The notes under the pieces were generated by a model. The model was not told where the DNA came from and ran no database searches. It was given only the letters and a program-made list of their open reading frames with translations. DNA of 64,000 nucleotides from Streptomyces catenulae (GTDB lineage Bacteria > Actinomycetota > Actinomycetes > Streptomycetales > Streptomycetaceae), in NCBI RefSeq assembly GCF_000718015.1, contig NZ_JODY01000001.1, forward strand, positions 1-64,000, given 5' to 3'. Below, one piece after another: positions 27,661-38,200 of the stretch; within the stretch, counting starts at the first letter, position 1; every line of letters starts with the position of its first letter. Both the position numbers and the translations under genes were made by a program.

Positions 27661-29187
27661 TCACTCTGCGCGGCATTCGGCCTTCACCTGGGCCGCGGCG
27701 ACATGCGCCAGCGTCGAGGTGTCGCCCTTCCAGTCCTGCCCGGCGTTGGTCACCCGGAGGGTGAACCGGCCGCCCTCCACGTGGACGGTGGTGCCGAGCA
27801 CCCAGCTTCCCTTGTTGCGAGGCTGGTCGATGTGGAACCCGGCGAGGTCCCCGCCGTACCACTTGGTGCCCTTGTGCACCGAGTATCGCGCGGGAGCCCC
27901 GCCCACCTCCACCGGGCTCTTGCCCTGGGGGATGTAGACGGAGATGCGGCAACTTGCCGACTTCATCCCGGAATTGAACTGCCAGTACGCGGTCACGTCC
28001 GAGTCCGGCGAGTCCGCGTCCCCCGACATCGGTATCGCCCGGGAGCCGCCCCCGCAGCCCCCGGCCGTCGACCCGCCGGTCCGCGTCAGCCACCCCTCCT
28101 TGCCGTCGCCGTACGCGCCGATCTCGTGGTACCCGGCATTGGCGGTGTTCGCGCAGGTCGGCCCGGCGAACGCGGTGAAGGTACGGGTGGCCAGCGTCCG
28201 GGCGTGCGCGTCGGAGCCGGACCCCTTGTCGTCCGTGGCCGCCTTGTCGCCGTGGTCGGCGCTCCCGGCGGTCGGGTCGGTGCGGGTGGTGGCGTCGCCG
28301 TCGGTGTGCGGCCCGGTGCCGGAGCCGCCGCCGCTGCCGTCGCCGGGGGCGTTCCCGCTGTCCGCGGGGGCGTGGCTGTCCGTCCGGGGCGCCGTGCCGC
28401 CGTCGTCGCGGACGCCGCCGGGGACGGGTACGAAGCCCCTGCCGCCGTCGCTCCCGGCGTCCGGCAGCGGCTGCGTCAGGTCTCCGGCGGCGTTCGTCGG
28501 GGACGCGGCGAAGGTCTTGCTCAGCGCGGAGATCGCGAACGGCGCGCCCAGCAGCACCACCCCGGCCAGCGCCGCGCCCGCCACCACACCGGGGGAGACC
28601 CGGCTGCCGCTCTCCGCCCTGGTCTCCGCGCCCGTCCCCCCGGCCGCTCCGGCCGCCGCGCCCACCGCCGCGTCCATGCGGCGGAAGAGGCCGAGGCCGC
28701 GCCGCCCGGCGGACGCCTTCTTCCCGGCGGCCGGTGCGGCCGGTGCGGGGGCCGCCGCGTCCGCCTCCGGGGCGCCGGTGTCCGCGGTCTCCTCCGTGGC
28801 CGCGCCGCCGTCCGTCCCGGACCCGGCGTCGGCCTCCGCGTCCGGCTCCGCGTCCGCCCCGGACCCGCCCTCCGCCGCCCCGGGCAGCGGTGCGCCGGGG
28901 CGCAGCACGGTCGTCCCGGTGGCTTTGCCGGTGGCCGCCGGGGGCTCGTCCGGGGTGTCCGGCGCGGTGTCCGGCTGCTCCTGACCGGGGCGCAGGGCCG
29001 TCCCGCCGGTGGCGTTCCTCGTGGTGCCCGCCGACGCGGTGGGGGTGTCCGTGGCCGTGGCGTCGGCCGGGCCGGTCCGCTCCGGGCGGGGCTGCGGTGC
29101 GTCGGTCACGGGGGCGGAGGTGTCGCCGGTCGCCCCGGCGGCACCGGCCTCTTTCGCGCTGCGGGAGTTCGCCGTCTCGTCGGTCAT
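27661..29187 (-). CDS. Single-pass membrane protein with extracellular golvesin-like domain
   Basis: 508 aa. The first 190 residues are a disordered Ala/Pro/Thr/Asp-rich cytoplasmic part. One membrane helix follows at about 196-215 (SPGVVAGAALAGVVLLGAPF). After a second disordered stretch, residues about 345-508 form a domain with the pattern of golvesin C-terminal-like beta-sandwiches: ARYSVHKGTKWYGGDLAGFH, then IDQPRNKGSWVLGTTVHVEG and FTLRVTNAGQDW. Such domains are found on extracellular enzymes and may bind carbohydrate or peptidoglycan. Four Cys in the domain could form disulfides. It lies between the giant gene and the AAA gene, so a role as envelope anchor or receptor of the T7SS is a reasonable inference. 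Confidence 0.8.
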   Translation of the reverse strand: MTDETANSRSAKEAGAAGATGDTSAPVTDAPQPRPERTGPADATATDTPTASAGTTRNATGGTALRPGQEQPDTAPDTPDEPPAATGKATGTTVLRPGAPLPGAAEGGSGADAEPDAEADAGSGTDGGAATEETADTGAPEADAAAPAPAAPAAGKKASAGRRGLGLFRRMDAAVGAAAGAAGGTGAETRAESGSRVSPGVVAGAALAGVVLLGAPFAISALSKTFAASPTNAAGDLTQPLPDAGSDGGRGFVPVPGGVRDDGGTAPRTDSHAPADSGNAPGDGSGGGSGTGPHTDGDATTRTDPTAGSADHGDKAATDDKGSGSDAHARTLATRTFTAFAGPTCANTANAGYHEIGAYGDGKEGWLTRTGGSTAGGCGGGSRAIPMSGDADSPDSDVTAYWQFNSGMKSASCRISVYIPQGKSPVEVGGAPARYSVHKGTKWYGGDLAGFHIDQPRNKGSWVLGTTVHVEGGRFTLRVTNAGQDWKGDTSTLAHVAAAQVKAECRAE

Positions 29188-29287
29188 GATGAGTTCCGCT
29201 TCACTCGTCGGGTGTTCGGGTGGGGGGTGCGGGCACCGCCGTGCGGGGCGCGGGGAGGGCGCTCGGCCCGGCGGTGCCCGGAGAGGG

Positions 29288-32200
29288 TCAGTAGTGCTCC
29301 AACGCCGCGTCCAGCTCCGTGTTGAGGGCGGCGGCCCAGGTCTTGAGGCCCGCCGTGGCCTTCGGCGGCCCCTGCGGGTCGGGGGTCCGCGGCTCCGGTG
29401 TCACCGGACGGGGCCCATGGGTGCCGAAGGCGTCGCCCGGCAGGTCGAGGTGGAGCAGGAGGGACGCGCCCGCCCCGCCGTCCCACCGGACCAACTGCTC
29501 CAGTTTCGCCGCCTGTTCCTCCGTCAGGTGCGGTTTCACATAACGATCGAGGAACTGCTCCCGGCTCATCCGCTCGCCGCCCACCAGCACATCGTCGCCC
29601 TCGGACGTCAGATGCACGGTCTGCCGGTCGTCGTCCGCCGCCGTCTTCTGCGCCGTCAGCAGCCCGTCCAACATCGCCTTCCGCCGGGCGACGTTGGCGT
29701 CCGCGTAGGGGTGCGGGGGGACGTACCAGCCGGAGTTCACCCGGATCGCGCCGGGCCGCACCCCGCCGACGCCGCGCAGCACCGCCTCCGGGCTGAACCG
29801 CAGTTGCAGCGCGTCGGGCAGGGTGAAGACGCCCTCGAAGACGTTCTTGCCGGAGATCTTCGGCCGCCCGAACGCGTCGAAGGTGCCGTACGTGGCGACC
29901 TTCACCACCACGTCCACGGAGGTCGGCGTGTACCGCTGCCGGTGCACGGTGCGGTCGACGGAGTTCTTCTGCAGCGCCAGCTGTCCGCCGGAGTCGTGCT
30001 CCAGCGTGTGTGTCACCGACGAGGACGCGGAGAACGCCTGCTTGACGCCGAGGAAGCTGCCGCTCAGACCGCCGCCCAGCGTGGTGCCGACGTTGTCGGT
30101 GTGCGCGTCGATGTCGTTCTGCAGGTCGTAGTCGGCCCGCTCGCCGGTGCCGTGGTGCCAGCCCTGCGACAGGCCCAGATCGCGGGGCCGAAACTCGACG
30201 GTGAGCTGTGCATGGGTGTGGGTGGCCACACCGCCCTCCGCGGTGATCCGCACCGGGAACGTCGCGGTCTGCGGGGTCGGGGTGCCCAGCCCGGTGCGGA
30301 CCAGGTGGCGGGCCAGCTCCCGGGCGCCGATCAGCTGCTTGAGCTGCACATGGCCGCCGTGCCGGGGGTCGGCGAACACCTTGGGCGTACCGGGGTGCGC
30401 GGCCAGCTCCGTCATCACCGCATCGAACAGCACCTTCCCCGCCCGCTCGTCCATGTCCACCAGCACGTCGTGCCGGAGGAACTCGTGGGACGAGATGGGG
30501 GACAGCGGCGTGGGGACGCCCGCCACCGGGACCGGCAGTTCGGACCGCGGGACGAGCACCTCCTCATGGACCGGGATCGGGATCTCGTGGGTGGTGTCCC
30601 GGCCGGTCGGGAACAGGTCGGCGACCTTGTCGATGCCCGCCTTGAGAAGATGCGCCTTCCCCATCAGCAACGCGTTGACCAGCTGCGAGGCGTGCGAGAA
30701 GCTCCCCACCGACAGCGTCAGGGTCGCCTCGGTCCGGTAGACGAACAGGTCCTCCGCGTCGGTGGTGTACGCGTCGTGCCGCCGGACCATGACGCTGCTG
30801 TTGTTCGCGACGCCGTTGCCGGTGGCGCGGGTCCACGACGCCGACAGCGAGCCCCCGCCCCCGGCGTTGCTGCCCCCGGCGCCGAGCGTGACGCCCTTGC
30901 TGTGCTTGTCGGAGGCGCTGAACTGCTCCTCCACCCGGGTGTTGGACTGGATGTAGCGGGACAGCACACCGTGCGCCGACTTCCCGGTGAAGCGGGCGGC
31001 CGTGTCGTTCCGGTCCCATCGCAGATGGACATCGACGCGGGTGTGGTGCCCGAATCCGTCGAGGCGCACCTGGAGGGTGAGTCCGGTGTCGCGCAGCAGG
31101 CTGGACAGGTTCCGCAGCGAGGCGCCGTCGAGAATGCTGTCGGCCATCGACTTCATCGCTCCGGCCGGTGTGCCGAGGGTGTGCAGCGGCCCGAGGACCT
31201 GCGGCGCGTCCTTGGCCAGCAGCGTGACCAGTCGGCGGAGCACCTCCTGCGAGAGCGTCGGATCCAGCACACTCCGCTGCTCCCCGGGCACCTGCGTCAG
31301 CTCCCGCGGAACGCGCTCCTGAATCTCCCGGACCTCCTGGATCTCCTCACTCTTCCCGGTCTCCTGGATCTCCCGGAGTTCGTAGCTCTCGTGCTGCTCC
31401 TCGTCCCCGTGGGCCTGCTCGTGCGGCGGCCGGTTCTCCTCCCGGCTCCCGTGCGGGGTGGGGCCGTTCGGGGGAGTGCCCTGGTGGGGGACGGGTACCG
31501 GGGTGAGTCCGGTGGTCATGGACAGGATCGGCAGCCGCTCCAGCGTCGGCGGCACCCCGGCCTCCTGCGCCGAGCGTTCGGTCAGCACCGGACGCCGGAA
31601 CGTCGCCCCGCCCGGCACATGCAGGGTGGTGCTGAGCCCGTCCGTCTTCCAGGTGCCCAGCATGTTGTTCTCGGTGACCGCGATGTTCAGCCGCCAGAGG
31701 ATGTCCACGGCGTGGTGCTCGTGCGGTACGTCGATCGAGTAGAACTCGCCGGGGTGGGTGTCGTCGATGTCGATCGTGGTCCGCGCCGTGGAGCGGCTCC
31801 ATGTCTCCGTGTAGCCGACCGATCCGCTGCCCTCGTTGTCGCCCTGCTTCCCCGCGTACGCCATGCTCCCGCCCGAGGTGACCGCGTTCGAGCCGGAGAG
31901 CTGCGTCTTCCTGGTGTGGCGGAGCATGTACTCGGTCAGGCCGAACGAGGAGAGGTCCTGCGTCCCGGTGCTGAGCGGCTTCTTGTTGCCGGTGACCGCC
32001 TGCACCATCAGATACACATGCGCGTCGGCGAACTGCTTCCCCACCACGAACCGGCCCGGCAACGCCTTCGCATCGCTGCTCAGCGCCGTCTTCAGCTGAT
32101 CGGTGGTGATCATGTGCTGGAGGTACGAGACCACGTGCGGCGGCACCCGCAGCTCGGACAGCAGCTCCGCCGCGGCGTCCCGCAGCACCCGGGCGTGCAG

Positions 32201-35200
32201 AACGTGGTCGATCCGGTCGCCGGACTGCAGCGGCTCCGGGGTGAAGCCGTCGGGCAGTTCGATGGCGGAGAAGGCCATCGTTTTGCCGTTCCACACCGGC
32301 TTCGGCGCCCGCTGCGGAACCGGCGGACCGTCACCGCCCGCACCCTCAGGGTGCTCGACGACCGGGAGATCCGTCAGGGACTTCGGCACCAGGTACTGCA
32401 CCGCGCCGGTCGCCGTGGTGACATGCGGGGTGGACGTCTCGGAGGTGGCTCCGCTGACCTTCTCGGCGTGCACCGACACCTCGTACTCCGCCGGGTAGTG
32501 GTCGTGCCACATCGTGCCGGACGCGTTCGTACCGTGGTGGGAGAAGGCGTACGTGGTGATGCCGTTGGTCAGCGAGACGTCACGGGAGCGCCCGAAGCTC
32601 AGACCGGGCGGGGTGAACGTCATCCCCCCGCCGCCGGTGGACAGCGAGAAGCCGAGCGACAGCGACTGGCCGTTGCCGACGGAATCGGTGGTGGCCAGCC
32701 AGTTCCAGTGGGTGGGCCAGCTCTGGACGGTGGCGTTCTCGACCGGCAGCCGCCACGGACCGTCGGCGCCGTCGCCCTGCCCGTACCGGCCCCGGACCGT
32801 GAAGTGGAGCAGCAGTTGGGTGCCGTTGTCGCCGCGCGGCCCGAGGAACGTCAGCTGCAGCCCGTCGCCGAACAGGTCCTTGGTCTTCCGCGACAGCTCG
32901 TTCACATGGAACTGGACCTCCAGGAAGCGGTTGAGCTGGTCGAGATGGCGGCTGCGGTGCCCTGGTGTCGGATGGGAGAAGTCGACGCGCTTCTCCGCCA
33001 GTACGGCCTGCCGACGGAAGTGGTCCACGAGGTGCGCGAGACCGGAGACCCCGAACCCTTCGTAGAGCCCGAACGCGGGCGGGACCGTCGGCGGCGTGGT
33101 CAGTGTCGGCGGCGGGGTCACCGGCTCGCCCGTGGCGTGCGCCAGTTGGTACTCGAAGTGGTCCGTCAGATGCTCCGGGACGTGCACGACCAGCCGCACC
33201 GGCACGGACTGCGGCGGCATCGCCGGTTCGCCCACCTCGGTGAGTGACGCCTCCATCGTCAGCCGGATCTCGTAGGGCACGCTCTTCCCGTTGAAGCGGA
33301 CGGTGTCGAGGGAGCCGCCGGTGTTGCCCTCGGTCAGCGACGCGGAGTTGTTGCTGCTCAGCGAGAAGGAGAACGGGAACGACAGCGACGGGTCGCCCCC
33401 GGAGAGCTTCGGCCCGACGGTGAGGTCGACGCCGAAGCTCTTGCCGCCGCCCTGGGACGTGGTGTGGAACAGCGAGTCCCACGCCCGCACATTGTTCGCC
33501 AGCCCGGCGTCGATCGCGTCGCCGGAACGTTTGACGGTCAGGATCCGCGTCCGGACGTCGGAGACGTAGTGGTGTCCGCCGCTGTGGACGGACGGCAGCC
33601 GGGTGTCGCTCAGCATCCGGGAGAAGTTGGCGATCGTGCCCATCTCGCCGAACCAGTGGTTCAGGAACTCATGCGCCCGCGAGCCCTCCCTCATGTGCGG
33701 GTACGGGGCGGTCAGCAGGGGGATGAGCTGCTCCTGCCCGCTGCTCTCCCGGACGAGGAAGAACATGTCCTGGAGCGCCCGGCTGACGCGGCGCCGCTGG
33801 TCCGGGGTGTGCGGGGTGATCTCCCAGTCGTGGCTGGTGTGGTTGGCCTCGTGGCTGGTCAGCTCGTGCGGGAAGGCCACCTCGACCGGTACCGGCCGGT
33901 GGAGCGGGGCCGGGTTCGGTACGGCCTTGGGGACGCCGTGCAGCTCCACCGTCAGCTGGGCGTCCGGGAAGGCGAAGTGTTCCTGGCTCCCGTCGAACAC
34001 CAGCTCCGGCCGGTCGTAGGAGTTGTGCAGGAAGCTCTGCCCGGCGGAGGCGCTGGAGGAGCCGCCGACGTTGACGGCGAGGTTCACCAGCGCGTGCTCG
34101 GCGATGGGGCTGAACGACGTGGTGCCGGTCAGCGAACGGGAGTTGCCGGTGGTCTGGGTGCCGCCGTACTGCCGGTTGAGCGTCGCCTCGCGGTGCCCGA
34201 CGACCTTCGCCCCGTACGGCAGCGGCTGGGTGATCCGCTCCCCGACCAGATGGACCGCCCCGTCCTGCGACAGCCCGTCGAGCCAGAGCCTCATCCGGTA
34301 CTTCGACTGCCGGTCGTCGTGCAGCAGCAGGGTGAGCCCGTCCTTCGACAGCAACTTCCGTACGAGCAGCGGACCGTCCGGCCCCGAGAGCTTCTGCCAC
34401 ACATCGGTGGCAACCTTGTTGACCAGCGCGTTCTTGTGCCCGGCCGCCAGCGTCGTCCCGGTCCGGTCGACGGCCGCCCGCACCAGCGCGGTCAGCGACT
34501 CGGGCCGCGGCCCGGGCACGCCGACGGGGATGTCCCCGATCCGCACCACGGACCCGAACTGCCCCAGCGGATGCTGCCCACCGTCCCCGAACCCCTTCGG
34601 CACCTGCGGGGCGTGCACGAGGGGGAGGGGGGAGGGCGCGGTGGGGTCGGGGTCGGGGTCGGGGTTCTCGTCCGGGTTGTCGTGGTGGGCCTTGTCCTGG
34701 TTCTCGTCCTGGTTCTCGCTCTGGTCCTCGTGCCGGTCCTCGGTTCGGTCCTCGCCCCCCTTCTGCTCGTCCTGTTCCTGCTCCTGTTCCTGCTTCCGCT
34801 CCTGCTTCCGCTCCTGCTTCCGCTCCTGCTTCTTCTCGCTGTCGTCCCCGTGATCGCCGCCGTCCCGCTTGTCGGAGTCGTGCTCGTCGTGCTCGTTGTT
34901 CTGCCGGGGCTCGTCCGACGTCGGACGCTCGGTGGCATCGACGTGGAGCCGACGGGTTCCGGGGGTGTCGCCGTCCTCCCAGTGCGTGAGGTGGTGCAGG
35001 TGCGCGTTCTGTTCGGGGCTGAGCTGCGGGCGGACGTAGCGGTCGAGGAACTCGTCCTCGCTCAGGTGCTCACCGCGGACGAGGACGGCGCCGTCGTCGC
35101 CCACGGTGACGTGCCAGGTGGTCCGGTCCTCGACGGCGTCCCGCTCCTGGGCGAGGCGCAGCGCGTCGAGCATGGCGGCGGTCTGCTGCTCGTCGGTCGC

Positions 35201-38200
35201 GTGGTGCGGGGCGACGTACCAGCCCGACTCGATCCGTACCGTCGCGTCGGTGACGCCGCCCACCTCGCGGACCACCGCCTCCGGCGAGTAGCGCAGCTGC
35301 AGCATGTCGTCGACGGTGAAGCTGCCGTGGTAGGCGTTGCCGTCGGTGAAGGAGCCGATGTGGTCGACGGAGGTGCTCGGGGCGATGTCGATGTCGACCT
35401 TGAGCGCCGTGGGGCTGTGGCGGAGCCAGTGCACGGTGCGGTCGATCGACTCGGTGGGCATCGAGGTGAACGCGCCGCTGTCGTGCGTCTCCGTCTGGCT
35501 CTGCTTGAACTTCCCGCCCAGGTTCTGGGTCATCTTGCCGGTGGCCGCGGCGAAGGTGCTGGTGATCGCGGCGCCGAGGCTGCGCTCCTTGGCCGCCGCG
35601 TGGGACTGGGTGTTGTACTGGTACTGGTAGTCGGAGCGCTCGGAGGTGCCCTTGGCCCAGCCTTCCGACGAGCCGAATCCGGGCTGGCTGAAGGAGATCC
35701 GGACGTTCCCGTAGGTGAGCGTCGTGACGCCGCCCTCGGTGGTCAGCCGGACGCCGAAGGTGTTGTCCTCCGTGGTCGTCCCGCCGAGCCCCGCGCGGCG
35801 CAGATGCCAGGCCAGCTCACGGGAGTTGAGGAGCTGACGGAGCTGCTCGCGGCTCTGCTGGCCCTTCGCCGCGAACGTCTTCGCCGCGCCGCCGTGCCTG
35901 CTCAGATCCGTCATCAGCGCGTCGAAGAGACTCCGTGACGACTCCTCCTTCATGTCCACCAGCACGGAGTTGTCGTGGAACTCGCCCTTGTCGATCGACT
36001 TCGGGGTCTGCTGCGGCGGCCGGACGGTCCCGTTCCGCGAGGTCGCCGACTCCGCGTCGGAGTGCTGGGCGGTGGGCTGCTGCGTCCCGTCCTGCTGTGC
36101 GGTGGGCTTCTCGACCTCCTTGAGCTGCTCCGGGCTGAGTTCGGAACGGCTGAGGACGACCTCCTCCCGTACGGGGATGGAGAGGGTGTGGCTGCCGTCC
36201 TCGTGCGTGCGGAAGAGGTTCTTCAGCGACTGCGCGCCGCTCTTCAGCGCCTGCGTCCCGCCGAGGAGCAGGCTGTCCACCAGCTGGGACGCATGGCTCT
36301 CGTCCTCGACGGTGAGATCGATCGTGCCGTTGATCTCGTAGACGTACAGCTCCTCCTCGGCGGTCGTGTACGCGTCATGGCGGCGGATCATGGTCGCGTC
36401 ACTGGAGGAGTAGGTGGTGCTCTTCCCGCCGCCGTAGGAGGCGGACGGCGTGGCCCCCTCGGAGCCCTTGGCGCCGGACCCCTCGAAGCCGAACCCGTGG
36501 GAGTTCTTGACGGTCCGGGAGTGCGCCTCCTCCTTGCGGATATGCGACTGCGTGTACCGGGAGAGCACCCCCTTGGAGACCTTCTCGGTGAAGTGCGCGC
36601 CCGCGGGGTCCCGGGTCATCTGGGCGATGACGTTGGTGTACGAGTGGTGGCCGATACCGTCCGTCCGCATACGGATGTGGAGCCCGGTGCCGCGGAGCAG
36701 GCTGCCGGCGCTCTGCAGGGTGCGGCCGTCGAGGACGCTGTCGCCCCCGGACTCCGTCAGGGTGCCGGGCGTGTTGTACGCATGGTTCCTGCCCAGCGCG
36801 TGCGGTGCGTGGTCCTTGAGGAGTTCCTCCAGCCGGGTCAGGATCGAGGAGGTCACCGAGGGCTTCGGTCCGCCGGGGGTGGCGTTTGCGTCCTGCTCGT
36901 CCGGCGACCCGGTGTCCTTCCGGGGGGAGAGGTCCACGGTCATCGCCGTCAGCGGCAGCTGCGTCAGATGCTCGGGGACCTTCGCCTCCTCCGCCGTCAT
37001 CCGCGTGTAGTGGGGACGCAGATACGACACGCCGCCCTGGACGGTGACGTCCTTGATCCGGATGTCCTCCCCCCACGTACCGGCCATGTTGGTGTCGCGG
37101 CTGGTGACGCTCATCCGCCAGATGACGTCCGCCTCGTGCTGCTGGTGCGGCATGGTCTGATCGACGAACTGGCCGGGGTGGACGCTGGTCACATGGACGG
37201 TGGACGAGCCCTTCGACAGGGACTTGCCGAGGGACGCGTCGCCCGCACCGCCGCCGGAGCCGTCCCCGTGCTCCTTGGAGCCGCTGAGCGAGAGGTCCAG
37301 CGTGCCGGAGCCGCTGTCCACCTTCTTGTCGGTGCTGGTGAAGCGGCTCATCGCCTCGTCCAGCGTGAAGTTCGACAGCTCCTGCGTCTGCCCGAACGTC
37401 TTGTCGTTGACCGTGAGGGCCTCGATGACGAACTGCACGTTGTTGTCGGTGAACGTCTTCTTTCGGACCTGCCGCCCGGACGACGACTGCGCGTCGCTGT
37501 TGAGGATGCCCTTGAGCTGATCGGGGGTGAGCAGCTTCTCCAGGTACGGGACGGCCTGGTGCAGGGGGATGCCCGCGTCCCGGAAGAGCTGCACCGCCTC
37601 CCGCTGGAGGTCCAGGGAGCCGTGCACATGGTCGATGCGGTCTAGGCTGTCGAGCTGGTGCCCGGTGTCGCCGTCCGGTGCCTTCAGCGGCGGGTAACTC
37701 TTCTTCCTGCCGACGGCGTTCGGCTCGACGTCCTCGACGGTGACCTTGTGCTCGGTCTCCCCGGGGGCGTTCTCCTCGGAGGAGTACTGCAGCGACTTCG
37801 GTATCAGGTAGTCGGCACGGCCCTCGACGGTCTTCCGGATCACCGGCTGCTCGCCGATCACCTCGGTGCCGGAGACGTGCTCGACCTCCACGGTCGTCTC
37901 GAAGACCACCGGGTACGAGTCGTGCCACATCTCGCCGGAGGCGTTGGCCCCCATGTGGGAGAAGCCGTACGTGTTGATGCCGTCGGCCATGGAACGGTCG
38001 CGACCGTAGGAGAAGAGCGAGTCGACCGGCGTCATGGTGAAGTCGTCGGTCATGTCGGCGGAGAGGGTGCCACCGGCGCTGATCGACTTGCTGGTGGTCC
38101 GGCTCTGGGAGTCCTGCAGCCACGCCCAGCGCGTCGGCCACTTCTGCACGGTGCCGTCGGGGACCGGAATCCGCCAGCCCTGCGCCTGCTCCCCGGGCCT

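Noticed and set aside
29288..29450. C-terminal toxin domain on the giant
   Set aside because: The last residues are a short helix (TWAAALNTELDAALEHY) after a Pro-rich spacer, too short for a toxin domain, and no immunity gene is next to it.
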